Shown: positions 22,203 to 30,500, counted from the stretch's first letter. The stretch: DNA of 36,615 nucleotides from an uncultured Dysosmobacter sp. (GCA_934590165.1 CAKTOO010000025.1:1-36615), one strand, 5' to 3'. A program made the numbers and translations. The notes: generated by a model from the sequence alone, not told the origin.

Positions 22203-22260
22203 AGTATAAGCAGTCCCACGTAAAATCCGTCACCGTTCCTTTGTAAAGTCTGAGTAAAAA
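22203..22260 (-). promoter_or_regulatory. pstS promoter with PhoP/PhoB-type direct repeats
   Basis: A TATACT -10 (22208-22203) lacks a good -35. Instead TTTAC hexamers lie at 22258-22254, 22247-22243 and 22224-22220, spaced 11 and 23 bp, that is, on one helix face. This resembles the Bacillus PhoP box (TT-A/T/C-ACA repeats at 11 bp). An activator-dependent promoter is inferred. Confidence 0.5.
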
Positions 22261-22263
22261 TGA

Positions 22264-22295
22264 AAAAATCCGGGACCGCCTTTCAGCGGCCCCGG
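22264..22295 (-). terminator. Rho-independent terminator of the symporter gene
   Basis: A 10-bp stem (CCGGGGCCGC / GCGGTCCCGG in the leftward direction, one G-U pair) with a 6-base loop and six T. Confidence 0.88.
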
Positions 22296-22312
22296 AGCGG
22301 AGCGTTGTTCTG

Positions 22313-23506
22313 TTACAGAATGGGAGAGTGAATATTTTCGTCCTGAATACCGTGTTTTTCGGCATAGCCGGTGAGCATCAGCGTCAGGGCGCCGTCGCCG
22401 GTGACGTTGCAGGCGGTGCCGAAGCTGTCCTGCAAAGCGAAGATGGCCAGCATCAGTCCGGTGCCCTCGTCCTTAAACAGCAGGATACCGGTGATGAGGC
22501 CCAGGGAGGCCATAACCGTGCCGCCGGGGACACCGGGGGCGCCGATGGCGAAGATGCCCAGCAGCAGGCAGAACAGCACCATGGTGCCCAGGGAGGGCAC
22601 GGAGCCGTACAGGATCTTGGAGATGGTCATGACGAAAAACACCTCCGTCAGCACGGAGCCGCACAGGTGAATGTTGGCAAACAGGGGGATGCCGAAGCTG
22701 ACCATGTCCTTACGGAGGACGCGGCTCTGCCGGGCGCAGTCCAGAGCCACGGCCAGCGTGGCGGCGGAGGACATGGTGCCCACGGCGGTCAGATACGCGG
22801 GGCCGTAGTGGCGCAGCACCTCCCAGGGGTTCTTGCCGGAGTAGGCGCCCGCCAACAGATACAGCACCGCCAGCCAGATATAGTGGCCCAGCATGACAAT
22901 AATGATGATCTGGAGGAAGGCCGGCAGCTGCCGGGTGATCATACCCTCATAACTCAGGTTGCAGAAGGTGGCGGCAATATAGAACGGCAGGATGGGGATG
23001 ATGACCTTTTTGACGATGTCCAGCACGATGTTCTGGAACTCCGCCAGCAGGTTGATGAAGCCCTGGGACTTGGTCCAGGTGGCGGCCAGGCCGATGAGGA
23101 TGGACAGCACCAGGGCGCTCATGACGCTCATGATCTGGGGGATGTTCAGCTCAAACACCACCTCCGGCAGCTTCCGCAGGCCCGCCACACTGGTGTCGAT
23201 GGACAGGTGGGGGATCAGGGCATAGCCGGCGCCCATGGACATGAACGCGGCGCAGATGGAGGACACATAGGCGATGACCACCGCCACGCCCAGCAGGCGG
23301 GAGGCGTTGGTACCCAGCTTGGTGATGGACGGTGCGATAAAGCCGATGATAATGAGCGGCACGCAGAAGGTGATCAGCTGGCCCATGATATATTGCAGGG
23401 TGACGATCACCTTCATAACGCTCTCAGAAAAGACCAAACCGCAGAAAATGCCCACCGCAATGCCCAAAAGCAGGCGGAACGGCAAGCTGCCAAACAGTTT
23501 TTTCAT
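22313..23506 (-). CDS. Dicarboxylate/amino-acid:cation symporter (DAACS family)
   Basis: 397 residues with eight main hydrophobic segments and two re-entrant hairpins. The diagnostic parts are the serine-rich hairpin AVGTMSSAATLAV, the GIPLFANIHLCG segment and the substrate-site stretch DSFGTACNVTGDGALTLML (D-x-x-x-T-x-x-N-(V)-x-G-D). It should import glutamate, aspartate, serine/threonine or C4-dicarboxylates with Na+ or H+. The start at 23506 has GAGGGG nine bases upstream. It is a single-gene unit with its own promoter, a possible leader peptide and a terminator. Exact substrate not readable. Confidence 0.92.
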   Translation of the reverse strand: MKKLFGSLPFRLLLGIAVGIFCGLVFSESVMKVIVTLQYIMGQLITFCVPLIIIGFIAPSITKLGTNASRLLGVAVVIAYVSSICAAFMSMGAGYALIPHLSIDTSVAGLRKLPEVVFELNIPQIMSVMSALVLSILIGLAATWTKSQGFINLLAEFQNIVLDIVKKVIIPILPFYIAATFCNLSYEGMITRQLPAFLQIIIIVMLGHYIWLAVLYLLAGAYSGKNPWEVLRHYGPAYLTAVGTMSSAATLAVALDCARQSRVLRKDMVSFGIPLFANIHLCGSVLTEVFFVMTISKILYGSVPSLGTMVLFCLLLGIFAIGAPGVPGGTVMASLGLITGILLFKDEGTGLMLAIFALQDSFGTACNVTGDGALTLMLTGYAEKHGIQDENIHSPIL

Positions 23507-23520
23507 GATACTTACCCCTC

Positions 23521-23601
23521 TCAATACAAGACGATCAGTTCGCGTCCGGCCCACTCCGGACGCGGCGCGGCAGTTCCCCTCATCCCTCCTTTGTGTTTCA
23601 A
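23521..23601 (-). CDS. Possible 26-residue leader peptide upstream of the symporter
   Basis: A TTG at 23601 with AAGGAG 12 bases before it opens a frame KHKGGMRGTAAPRPEW... ending at 23521, 14 bases before the symporter start. An internal in-frame ATG has AAAGGAGG almost touching it. A GCGTCCGG/CCGGACGC hairpin lies inside. It may be a regulatory leader or chance. Confidence 0.2.
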   Translation of the reverse strand: MKHKGGMRGTAAPRPEWAGRELIVLY

Positions 23602-23627
23602 GTGGTTGGGATCTCCTTCCAATTTAT

Positions 23628-23657
23628 ATCATACTCCCGGAAAACATATGAAGTCAA
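23628..23657 (-). promoter_or_regulatory. Sigma-A promoter of the symporter gene
   Basis: TTGACT (23657-23652), 18 bases, TATGAT (23633-23628). It gives a leader of about 115 bases. Apart from this, the leader ORF and a terminator, the 310-base interval 23507-23815 holds nothing I can support. Confidence 0.65.
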
Positions 23658-23711
23658 TTTCGCATCCCCATCTGCCCGTTATCGCTTCGGCCAGGAACCG
23701 GTTCCCGCAAA

Positions 23712-23751
23712 AAACAGGGCGAAGCGGCACGGCCAACCCGTACCGCTTCGC
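23712..23751 (-). terminator. Rho-independent terminator of the nucleoside ABC operon
   Basis: A 14-bp stem (GCGAAGCGGTACGG / CCGTGCCGCTTCGC, leftward) with a 5-base loop, followed by CCTGTTTTTT. Confidence 0.85.
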
Positions 23752-23815
23752 CGGAAGCGTCATTTTCTAAAACAAAACGTATAATTTCTCTTTGTTTCTA
23801 CATTTTGAAATCAAT

Positions 23816-24757
23816 TTACCGCTGTCCCTTGTCATAGGGGATACCTTCCGCCTTGGGGGCCCTGGACTTCTTGGAGGTAAAGGCCAGCACCACCAGGGAG
23901 ATGATATAGGGCAGCATATTGTACACGGCGGCGGGAAGGTTCATGGCCTTCAGGAGGTCGAAGCCGGTATACACGTTGCCCAGAGCCCGGAAGAAACCGA
24001 ACAGCAGCGCCGCCAGGGCGATGCGGGTGGGCTTCCACTGGCCGAAGATCATGACAGCCAGGGCCAAAAAGCCGAAACCCGCCACGCCGTTTTCAAACTT
24101 CCACTCGCTGACGCCGGCGGTGATATACACGATGCCGCCCAGGCCGCCCAGCATACCGGAGATCAGCACACCGGCGTAGCGCATCTTGTACACGTTGATG
24201 CCCACGCTGTCCGCCGCCTGGGGATGCTCGCCGCAGGCCATAAGCCGCAGGCCAAAGCGGGTCTTGTACAGTGTCACATAGGATACCACCAGGGCAATAA
24301 GGGCCAGCAGCATGAACCAGTTGAACTCAAAACCGCCGATGTTCACCAAAAAGGCCTTCTTGGGGCCAATGTACTGGATGATGGAGGACACGTTGTCCAC
24401 ATCCTCGGCGGTGTTCATGGCCTTGACGAACACAGTGGCGGCCGCGGTGCCCAGCAGGTTCATGGCGGTGCCCACCAGGGTCTGGTCCGCCTTGAAGTTG
24501 ATGGCGGCCACCGCCAGCAGCAGGGAATAGAGCATTCCAAGCAGGATGGAGGCCAGCACCACCAGCAAAATGATGACGGCGGCAGGCGCACCGGCAGGCA
24601 GGAACTTCATCATCAGCGCGCCGCCCAGGGCGCCCATGACCATGATGCCCTCCAATCCGATGTTGATGACGCCGGAGTGCTCCGAGAAGCAGCCGCCCAG
24701 GGCCACCAGCATCAGCACAGACGCGAAAATGAGCATGTATTGCAGCAGGAGGATCAT
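23816..24757 (-). CDS. Nucleoside ABC transporter permease (second permease)
   Basis: 313 residues with about nine hydrophobic segments. The N-terminal GCFSEHSGVINIGLEGIMVMGALGGAL and the later FGLRLMACGEHPQAADSVGINVYKMRY are the conserved blocks of BmpB/YufQ (NupQ)-type permeases of the branched-chain/ribose permease superfamily. It pairs with the next permease and the duplicated ATPase. The ATG overlaps the upstream gene's stop by four bases (ATGA). Last gene of its operon, followed by a terminator. Guanosine/purine nucleoside import is likely from the neighbouring deoC-deoD genes. Confidence 0.92.
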   Translation of the reverse strand: MILLLQYMLIFASVLMLVALGGCFSEHSGVINIGLEGIMVMGALGGALMMKFLPAGAPAAVIILLVVLASILLGMLYSLLLAVAAINFKADQTLVGTAMNLLGTAAATVFVKAMNTAEDVDNVSSIIQYIGPKKAFLVNIGGFEFNWFMLLALIALVVSYVTLYKTRFGLRLMACGEHPQAADSVGINVYKMRYAGVLISGMLGGLGGIVYITAGVSEWKFENGVAGFGFLALAVMIFGQWKPTRIALAALLFGFFRALGNVYTGFDLLKAMNLPAAVYNMLPYIISLVVLAFTSKKSRAPKAEGIPYDKGQR

Positions 24758-25899
24758 TCCGCCATCCCTCCTTTCTGAGGATCAGCCTGCGCTGACTTGG
24801 CCCGCTTTTCATCCCGGCGGTCCAGCCAGCGGTTCAGGGCGAATTTAAAGAACAGCACAAAGCCGCACAGGTAGATGATGAGTGCGGAGATAAAGTCGGA
24901 GATCTGGGCGGAATACATGGTCTTGTCCACGTAAGCGCCGCCGTTGGTAATGTGCTGGATAAAGTAGGAGGAAAGAATGGTTCCCAGGGGATTCAAACCG
25001 CCCAGGAAGGCGGCGGCGATGCCGTTGAAGCCCATGCTGGGCACGGAGGACTGGGTGCACTGCCACTGCTCGAACCCGGTGAGGAACAGCATGGCCGCGC
25101 CCATACCGGCCAGGCCGCCGGCAATGGCCATGGTCAAAATGGTGTTTTTCTTCTCCCGCATACCGCAGTATTTGGCGGCAAACTTGTTGCAGCCGGTGGC
25201 TTTCAGCTCGTAGCCCAGCTTGGTCTTTTCCAGCAGCACCCACACGGCCAGCGCCACCAGAACGGACAGGGGGATGGCAATGGTGACATACTTATTGCCG
25301 CTGAACAGCGTGCCCAGGCCCAGGGAGGGCAGAACGCTTCCGGGGCTGGTATTGATCAGATTCAGGGTGTAAGGGCTGGTCTCCTCTTTCACCAGGTTCA
25401 AGAGGGTGTTCACAGCGTACAGGCTGATCCAGTTGAGCATGATGCAGGAAATGACCTCGTTGACGTTGCAGTAAGCCTTCAGCAGACCGGAGATAGCACC
25501 CAGGGCCGCACCGGCCAGGATGGCGGCCAGCAGGCACACGTACCAGGGCATTCCCCAGGCCAGCGCAAAGTACAAACTGGCGCCGGCACCCACCACGTAC
25601 TGGCCGGCGGCGCCGATGTTGAACAGGCCCACCTTGTAAGCAAAGAGGACGGACAGGCTGCACATCAGCAGCGGCGCCGTCTTCACCAGGGTATTGCCCA
25701 GGTTTTTCAGCTGGGTAGCCGGTTTGGAATAGGTCATGAAGTTCTTGATGATGGTGGTGATGGCCTCGCTGGCGCCGGCGGGGTTGATGAGCAGCAGGGC
25801 GACATAGCCGATGAGCAGGCCCAGCAGGATGCACAGCAGCGACGCCAGCAGCGTCTGCACCGCGTTGTTCCGCAGCAGGGAAGATTTTTGTTGTTTCAT
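24754..25899 (-). CDS. Nucleoside ABC transporter permease (first permease)
   Basis: 381 residues. A basic N-terminus and a long first loop distinguish it as the YufP (NupP)-type partner. Conserved blocks are FNIGAAGQYVVGAGASLYFAL, LGAISGLLKAYCNVNEVISCIMLNWI and YELKATGCNKFAAKYCGM. A charged C-terminal tail ends in KGGMAE. The gene starts three bases after the ATPase stop and overlaps the next permease by four, so all three are translated together. Confidence 0.92.
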   Translation of the reverse strand: MKQQKSSLLRNNAVQTLLASLLCILLGLLIGYVALLLINPAGASEAITTIIKNFMTYSKPATQLKNLGNTLVKTAPLLMCSLSVLFAYKVGLFNIGAAGQYVVGAGASLYFALAWGMPWYVCLLAAILAGAALGAISGLLKAYCNVNEVISCIMLNWISLYAVNTLLNLVKEETSPYTLNLINTSPGSVLPSLGLGTLFSGNKYVTIAIPLSVLVALAVWVLLEKTKLGYELKATGCNKFAAKYCGMREKKNTILTMAIAGGLAGMGAAMLFLTGFEQWQCTQSSVPSMGFNGIAAAFLGGLNPLGTILSSYFIQHITNGGAYVDKTMYSAQISDFISALIIYLCGFVLFFKFALNRWLDRRDEKRAKSAQADPQKGGMAE

Positions 25900-25902
25900 G
25901 GC

Positions 25903-27435
25903 TTATGCTCCCTCCCTTTTCGCGCCCGCCATATACAGGCCCAATTCTTCCACGGTGGTGGCCTTGGGGTCCAGCTGGCCCACGATCTCCCCCTCGTACA
26001 TGACGAGGATCCGGTCCGACAGGCCCATGACCTCGTCCAGCTCCAGGCTCACCAGCAGCACGCCCTTGCCGGCGTCCCGCTGGGCCACGATCTGCTTGTG
26101 GATGTACTCGATGGCGCCCACGTCCAGGCCGCGGGTAGGCTGAACGGCGACGAGCAGCTCCGGGTCCTTATCGATCTCCCGGGCCACGATGGCCTTTTGC
26201 TGGTTGCCGCCGGACATGCTGCGGGCCACGGTGACGGGGCCCTGTCCGGAACGGACATCGTACTGGTCAATGAGGCGGGTGGCATAGTCCCGGATGGCCT
26301 TGCGCTTCAAAAAGCCCGCCTTGCTGACGAACTCCGGCTCAAAATACCGCTGGAGCACCATATTGTCCTCCAGAGTGTAGTCCAGCACCAAGCCGTGCTT
26401 GTGCCGGTCCTCGGGGATGTGGCTCATGCCCATGGTGGAGCGCTTGCGGATGGAGGCACCGGTGATGTCCTGCCCCTCCAGCGTGATTTTTCCGCCCTTC
26501 AGGGGTTCCAGGCCCGTGAGGCCGTAGACCAGCTCCGTCTGGCCGTTGCCGTCGATACCGGCGATGCAGACGATCTCCCCCGCCCGGACGGTGAAGCTGA
26601 CGTTCTTCACGGCGTTGTTGCTGTGGGCCTTGGAGGCCACGGTCATGCCCTCCACCTCCAGGATGGTCTTGCCGGGCTTGGCAGGCTCCTTGTGGACCAC
26701 GAATTCCACGTCCCGGCCCACCATCATGCGGGACAGTTCTTTCTGATTGGTGTCCTGAATGCTGACGGTGCCGATATACTTGCCCTTGCGCAAAACAGTG
26801 CAGCGGTCCGCCACCGCCATGATCTCATTGAGCTTGTGGGAGATGAACAGGATGGACTTTCCCTCCGCCGCCAGATTCCGCATGATCTGCATAAGCTCTT
26901 CGATCTCCTGAGGCGTCAGAACGGCGGTGGGCTCGTCAAAAATCAGGATCTCATTGTCCCGGTACAGCATCTTCAAAATCTCGGTGCGCTGCTGCATACC
27001 CACGGTGATATCCTCCACCAGGGCGTCCGGATCCACGTGAAGGCCATATTTCTCCGAAAGAGCGATCACCTTCTCCCGGGCCTCTCCCTTCTGGAGGAAG
27101 CCGTGCTTGCAGGGCTCCACGCCCATGATAATGTTGTCCAGAACGGAGAAGCACTCCACCAGCTTGAAATGCTGGTGGACCATGCCGATCCCCAGGGCAT
27201 TGGCGTCGTTAGGGTCCCGGATCTGGACTTCCTGGCCGTCCTTTTTGATGACACCCTCCTCCGGCTGGTACAGGCCGAACAGCACGCTCATCAGCGTGGA
27301 TTTGCCGGCGCCGTTCTCGCCCAGCAAGGCATGGATCTCGCCCTTTTTCAGCTGCAGCGTGATATTGTCATTGGCCACGATGCCGGGAAACCGCTTGGTG
27401 ATGTTCAGCATTTCAATGGCATAGGTCTGTTCCAA
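25903..27435 (-). CDS. Nucleoside/sugar-type ABC transporter ATPase (two ATPase domains)
   Basis: 510 residues with two fused ABC domains, as in RbsA/MglA/YufO. The first has Walker A GENGAGKST (about 39-47), signature DITVGMQQRTEILKML and Walker B ILIFDEPTAVLTPQE. The second has a degenerate Walker A (GIDGNGQTEL), signature MSGGNQQKAIVAREI and LLVAVQPTRGLD. Only the first site is likely to hydrolyse ATP fully. The start is TTG at 27435: GGAGG lies nine bases upstream, while the first in-frame ATG (residue 9) would cut into the conserved N-terminus. First gene of the ABC operon, with its own promoter. Confidence 0.93.
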   Translation of the reverse strand: MEQTYAIEMLNITKRFPGIVANDNITLQLKKGEIHALLGENGAGKSTLMSVLFGLYQPEEGVIKKDGQEVQIRDPNDANALGIGMVHQHFKLVECFSVLDNIIMGVEPCKHGFLQKGEAREKVIALSEKYGLHVDPDALVEDITVGMQQRTEILKMLYRDNEILIFDEPTAVLTPQEIEELMQIMRNLAAEGKSILFISHKLNEIMAVADRCTVLRKGKYIGTVSIQDTNQKELSRMMVGRDVEFVVHKEPAKPGKTILEVEGMTVASKAHSNNAVKNVSFTVRAGEIVCIAGIDGNGQTELVYGLTGLEPLKGGKITLEGQDITGASIRKRSTMGMSHIPEDRHKHGLVLDYTLEDNMVLQRYFEPEFVSKAGFLKRKAIRDYATRLIDQYDVRSGQGPVTVARSMSGGNQQKAIVAREIDKDPELLVAVQPTRGLDVGAIEYIHKQIVAQRDAGKGVLLVSLELDEVMGLSDRILVMYEGEIVGQLDPKATTVEELGLYMAGAKREGA

Positions 27436-27484
27436 TGTTCACGACCTCCCCCTGTTTGCCTGTCGGCAAAATGTTTGATATCTT

Positions 27485-27513
27485 ATTGTACTATATCCTG
27501 CTGTGTATTTCAA
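27485..27513 (-). promoter_or_regulatory. Sigma-A promoter of the nucleoside ABC operon
   Basis: TTGAAA (27513-27508), 17 bases, TACAAT (27490-27485). A small palindrome TTTGCC-TGTC-GGCAAA (27456-27471) lies in the leader just ahead of the ribosome site and could be an operator or a short hairpin. Confidence 0.75.
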
Positions 27514-27543
27514 AAGAAAACTACAGAAAACGGCAGAAATGCA

Positions 27544-27577
27544 AAAAAAGAGGACGGAAGTCAATTTCCGTCCTCTT
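27544..27577 (-). terminator. Rho-independent terminator after the BMP lipoprotein gene
   Basis: A 12-bp stem (AAGAGGACGGAA / TTCCGTCCTCTT, 6-base loop) with A/T runs on both sides. It separates the binding-protein transcript from the ABC operon. Confidence 0.92.
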
Positions 27578-27598
27578 TTTACAGATGTATGGGAAGTT

Positions 27599-28744
27599 TT
27601 ACTTCACGTTGCCCAGATAGTTGACAGTGATGCTGCTGACAGCGGGCTCAGCGGTGATGTCATCAGACACGGAAATCTTGCCGTCGAACATATCCTTCAC
27701 CAGAGCCTTGTAATCGTCCTGAGTGAAGCCGTCGCCGAACTGCGTGGTGTCCATGGGGATCTGGACGTAGTTGGCCTCGGGATCGTCACCGGACACCAGG
27801 CCCAGGGTCTCCACCTTGCCGCCGTAGTTGTCCCAGTTGCCGGCAGCGATCTCAGAGAGCATGTGCTGGACGGTGGGAGTCAGGCCCTTCATGGCGGAGG
27901 TCAGGGTGATGCCGTCGCCGTAAGCGGCGTCCAGATTGGCGGACTGGTCCACATCGACGCCGATGACCTTGGCGCCGTCGACCTTGGCGGCAGCCTCACC
28001 GACGGAGGTGCAGATACCGCCGCCGCAGGCGAAGACCACTTCCACGCCCAGAGTCTGATACCAGTTGTCGGCGTAAGCGGTGATGTCGGGATCGCCGAAG
28101 AACTGGTTGCCGTAAGCATATTCCACGGTGGCGTCCACGCCCAGCTCAGTAGCAGCGGCGTCAATGCCCTGCACGTAGCCATAGCCGAAGCGGACCACAG
28201 CGGGGACGGCCATGCCGCCCAGGAAGCCCAGGTGGGTGTAGCCCAGCTTCACAGCGGCGTAACCGGCCATGTAGCCGCACAGCTCTTCCTGATACACAGC
28301 GCAGTAGACATTGCTGGGCAGGGTGTAATCGCCCAGGTCACCCTCGCTGACGTCCAGAGCGATGAAGGTGATGTCGGGATACTCATCGGCCACCTCAGTA
28401 ATGGTCTCGCCAAAGGCGAAGCCGGGCATGACGATGACAGTGTAGCCCTCGTCCACGGCCTTTTCGACCATGGCCACACGCTCGGCGGTGGAGTCACCGG
28501 CGGGCTTGTAGTAGTTGAACTGCACGCCGTTGGCATCGCAGTAGGCCTTGCAGGCCTCATAGGTGGTCTGGTTGAAAGACTGGTCAGTGATGTCGCCGTA
28601 GTCGGTGATCATGGCCACGCTGAAATCAGCACCCTGCTCCTCAGCGGGCTGCTCGGCGGGCTTCGCCTCTTCCTTGGAACCGCCGCAGGCGACCAGGGAC
28701 AGGGACATGACCAATGCAAGAATCATTGCAAGAAACTTCTTCAT
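27599..28744 (-). CDS. BMP-family nucleoside-binding lipoprotein
   Basis: 381 residues. Signal peptide MKKFLAMILALVMSLSLVAC with lipobox LVAC (Cys20), then a Glu/Ala/Pro linker. The mature part has the BMP fold: VAMITDYGDITDQSFNQ at the start, the nucleoside-contact stretch MPGFAFGETI and VIGVDVDQSANLDA. Members of this family (BmpA, PnrA, NupN) bind purine nucleosides for the adjacent NupOPQ-like ABC transporter. It has its own promoter, a structured leader and a terminator, so it can be made in excess over the membrane parts. Confidence 0.94.
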   Translation of the reverse strand: MKKFLAMILALVMSLSLVACGGSKEEAKPAEQPAEEQGADFSVAMITDYGDITDQSFNQTTYEACKAYCDANGVQFNYYKPAGDSTAERVAMVEKAVDEGYTVIVMPGFAFGETITEVADEYPDITFIALDVSEGDLGDYTLPSNVYCAVYQEELCGYMAGYAAVKLGYTHLGFLGGMAVPAVVRFGYGYVQGIDAAATELGVDATVEYAYGNQFFGDPDITAYADNWYQTLGVEVVFACGGGICTSVGEAAAKVDGAKVIGVDVDQSANLDAAYGDGITLTSAMKGLTPTVQHMLSEIAAGNWDNYGGKVETLGLVSGDDPEANYVQIPMDTTQFGDGFTQDDYKALVKDMFDGKISVSDDITAEPAVSSITVNYLGNVK

Positions 28745-28773
28745 TGGAATCTACCTTCCTTCAAAAATATTTC

Positions 28774-28811
28774 CTCCGCAAGCGGAGACAGACCCTTTCG
28801 GGTCGGGTCTC
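28774..28811 (-). promoter_or_regulatory. Structured 5' leader of the BMP gene
   Basis: In RNA, GAGAC/GUCUC encloses GACCC-GAAA-GGGUC (a GNRA tetraloop hairpin), 28811-28785. A second hairpin CUCCGC-UU-GCGGAG (28787-28774) shares three bases (28785-28787) with the first, so the two compete at that point. The leader is about 65 bases. It does not match the purine riboswitch consensus. Confidence 0.45.
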
Positions 28812-28840
28812 ATTATATCAACCCTTCACATGGATTGCAA
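28812..28840 (-). promoter_or_regulatory. Sigma-A promoter of the BMP gene
   Basis: TTGCAA (28840-28835), 17 bases, TATAAT (28817-28812). Confidence 0.75.
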
Positions 28841-28881
28841 TAAAATTTCGCAATGTTTTCCGTTTTATCACAATTCCAGTG

Positions 28882-28926
28882 AAAAAAAGAGACACTGTTT
28901 TTGCATACGGCAATCACAGTGTCTCT
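28882..28926 (-). terminator. Rho-independent terminator of deoC-deoD
   Basis: AGAGACACTG / CAGTGTCTCT (10-bp perfect stem) around a 19-base loop, then seven T leftward. The loop is long but the stem and T run are convincing. Confidence 0.82.
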
Positions 28927-28960
28927 CTGTGTAAAGCTTCATTCACAGGGCTTCTTTTTC

Positions 28961-29680
28961 TTATCCCTTTTTCGCCATCTCCACCGCCGTCTCCAGCGCG
29001 ATGGACATCATCTGGGTAAAGGAGGTCTGGCGCTCCGCGGGAGGAAGTTCCTCGCCGGTGACCAGACTGTCGGAAATGGTGCAGATGGTCAGAGCACGCT
29101 TGCCGGCCTCGGCGGCGTTGCAGTACAGGGCCGCGGTCTCCATCTCGATGGCCAGCACGCCCATTTTGCCCCAGTCCAGGGTGTTGCCGGCCTTGTTGTA
29201 AAACACATCGGAGGAGAACAGGTTGCCCACCGGAGGCTCCACGCCCATGCGGCGGGCCACTGCCACGGCGGTCTCCAGCAGGGCGAAATCGGCGATGGGA
29301 GCAAAGGTGCCCGGCAGGTTAAACTGATGGGCATAGTTGGAATCCGTACAGGCGCCCTGGGCCATGACCACATCCCGCAGCTTCAGCTTGGGAGAGATAC
29401 CGCCGGCGGTGCCCACCCGGATGATGTTGTCCACATCATAGAAGTGGAACAGCTCATGGGAGTAGATGCCGATGGAGGGCACGCCCATACCGGAGGCCAT
29501 GACGGACACCGGCGTGCCGTGATAGGTGCCGGTATAGCCCTGGATGCCACGGACGTTGTTCACCAGCTTCGCGTCCTCCAGAAAGTTTTCCGCGATGAAT
29601 TTGGCCCGCAGGGGGTCGCCGGGCATCAGGACCGTTTTGGCAAAGGCGCCGCTGACAGCTTCATTATGAGGCGTTCCCAT
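28961..29680 (-). CDS. deoD: Purine-nucleoside phosphorylase, DeoD type
   Basis: 239 residues, the usual length of hexameric DeoD. It cleaves purine (deoxy)nucleosides with phosphate to base and (deoxy)ribose-1-phosphate. Seen: TPHNEA with His5, MPGDPLRAKFIAENFL, IRVGTAGGISP, VLAIEMETAALY (ribose contact) and TISDSLVTGEE (purine-binding Asp). It begins one base after the deoC stop, with GGAGGG inside that overlap, so the two are coupled. Confidence 0.97.
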   Translation of the reverse strand: MGTPHNEAVSGAFAKTVLMPGDPLRAKFIAENFLEDAKLVNNVRGIQGYTGTYHGTPVSVMASGMGVPSIGIYSHELFHFYDVDNIIRVGTAGGISPKLKLRDVVMAQGACTDSNYAHQFNLPGTFAPIADFALLETAVAVARRMGVEPPVGNLFSSDVFYNKAGNTLDWGKMGVLAIEMETAALYCNAAEAGKRALTICTISDSLVTGEELPPAERQTSFTQMMSIALETAVEMAKKG

Positions 29681-29681
29681 A

Positions 29682-30338
29682 TCAGCCCTCCATGGCCTTT
29701 ACGGCCTTGACGATGCGGCTGGTGCCCAGGCGGGAGGCGCCCAGGTTGATAAAGTCCTCCGCGTCCTGGAGGTTCGCGATGCCGCCGGCGGCCTTGATCT
29801 TCACGTTGGGGCCGATGTGCCGGGCGAACAGGGCCACATCCTCCCGGGTGGCGCCGCCTCCGCCGAAGCCGGTGGAGGTCTTGATATAATCGGCGCCGGA
29901 GGCGGTGACGATCTCGCACATTTTCACCTTCTCCTCGTCGGTGAGGAAGCAGGTCTCGATGATGACCTTCAGGAGCTTGCCATGGCAGGCCTCCTTCACG
30001 GCCTTGATCTCGGAGAGGAGGTCTTCCCACTTCTTGTCCTTCACCCAGCCGATGTTGATGACCATATCCACCTCCTCGGCGCCGTTTTCCACGGCATCGG
30101 AGGCCATAAAGCACTTGGCGGCGGTGGTGTCGTAGCCGTTGGGGAAGCCGATGACCGTGCAGATGGGCAGCTTGCCCGCCACATACTCCGCCGCCTGCTT
30201 GACATAGCTTGCGGGGATGCAGACACTGGCGCAGCCATACTTCATGCCGTCGTCACAAATGGCGCGGATCTCGTCCCAGGTAGCCGTCTGGGCCAGGAGT
30301 GTGTGGTCGCACTTGCTCAAAATGTCTTTCAGTTCCAT
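29682..30338 (-). CDS. deoC: Deoxyribose-phosphate aldolase
   Basis: 218 residues. It splits 2-deoxyribose-5-phosphate to acetaldehyde and glyceraldehyde-3-phosphate. Seen: DHTLLAQTAT at the N-terminus, DMVINIG, Schiff-base Lys153 in YIKTSTGFG and Lys182 in VKIKAAGGI. The ATG at 30338 has GGAGA upstream. First gene of deoC-deoD. Phosphopentomutase, needed to link the two enzymes, is not in the window. Confidence 0.97.
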   Translation of the reverse strand: MELKDILSKCDHTLLAQTATWDEIRAICDDGMKYGCASVCIPASYVKQAAEYVAGKLPICTVIGFPNGYDTTAAKCFMASDAVENGAEEVDMVINIGWVKDKKWEDLLSEIKAVKEACHGKLLKVIIETCFLTDEEKVKMCEIVTASGADYIKTSTGFGGGGATREDVALFARHIGPNVKIKAAGGIANLQDAEDFINLGASRLGTSRIVKAVKAMEG

Positions 30339-30402
30339 TTGAGGATTCTCCTTTATCATTATGATGTCGCCGGCTCCGGCGCGGTGTTTTTGTAACGTAT
30401 GT

Positions 30403-30431
30403 ATTATATCAGCTTTCCCCGCCGCTGTCCA
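30403..30431 (-). promoter_or_regulatory. Sigma-A promoter of deoC-deoD
   Basis: TGGACA (30431-30426), 17 bases, TATAAT (30408-30403). The leader contains a CGCCGG/CCGGCG hairpin. The promoter is back to back with the protease promoter, 10 bases apart. Confidence 0.7.
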
Positions 30432-30441
30432 GCAGCAGCCC

Positions 30442-30470
30442 TTGCCATTCCACCGGAGGGGTGCTACAAT
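30442..30470 (+). promoter_or_regulatory. Sigma-A promoter of the secreted protease gene
   Basis: TTGCCA (30442-30447), 17 bases, TACAAT (30465-30470), 30 bases before the ATG. Confidence 0.75.
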
Positions 30471-30500
30471 AGCTACACTTCGAGATTTTGGAGGAACACC

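Noticed and set aside
24952..27624. An 890-codon open frame on the + strand
   Set aside because: Antisense to the nucleoside permease and ATPase genes, rich in His, Gln, Gly and Val without any domain; a shadow caused by codon bias.
28745..28811. Purine riboswitch before the nucleoside-binding protein
   Set aside because: The leader is too short and lacks the three-way junction consensus; only two simple hairpins are present.
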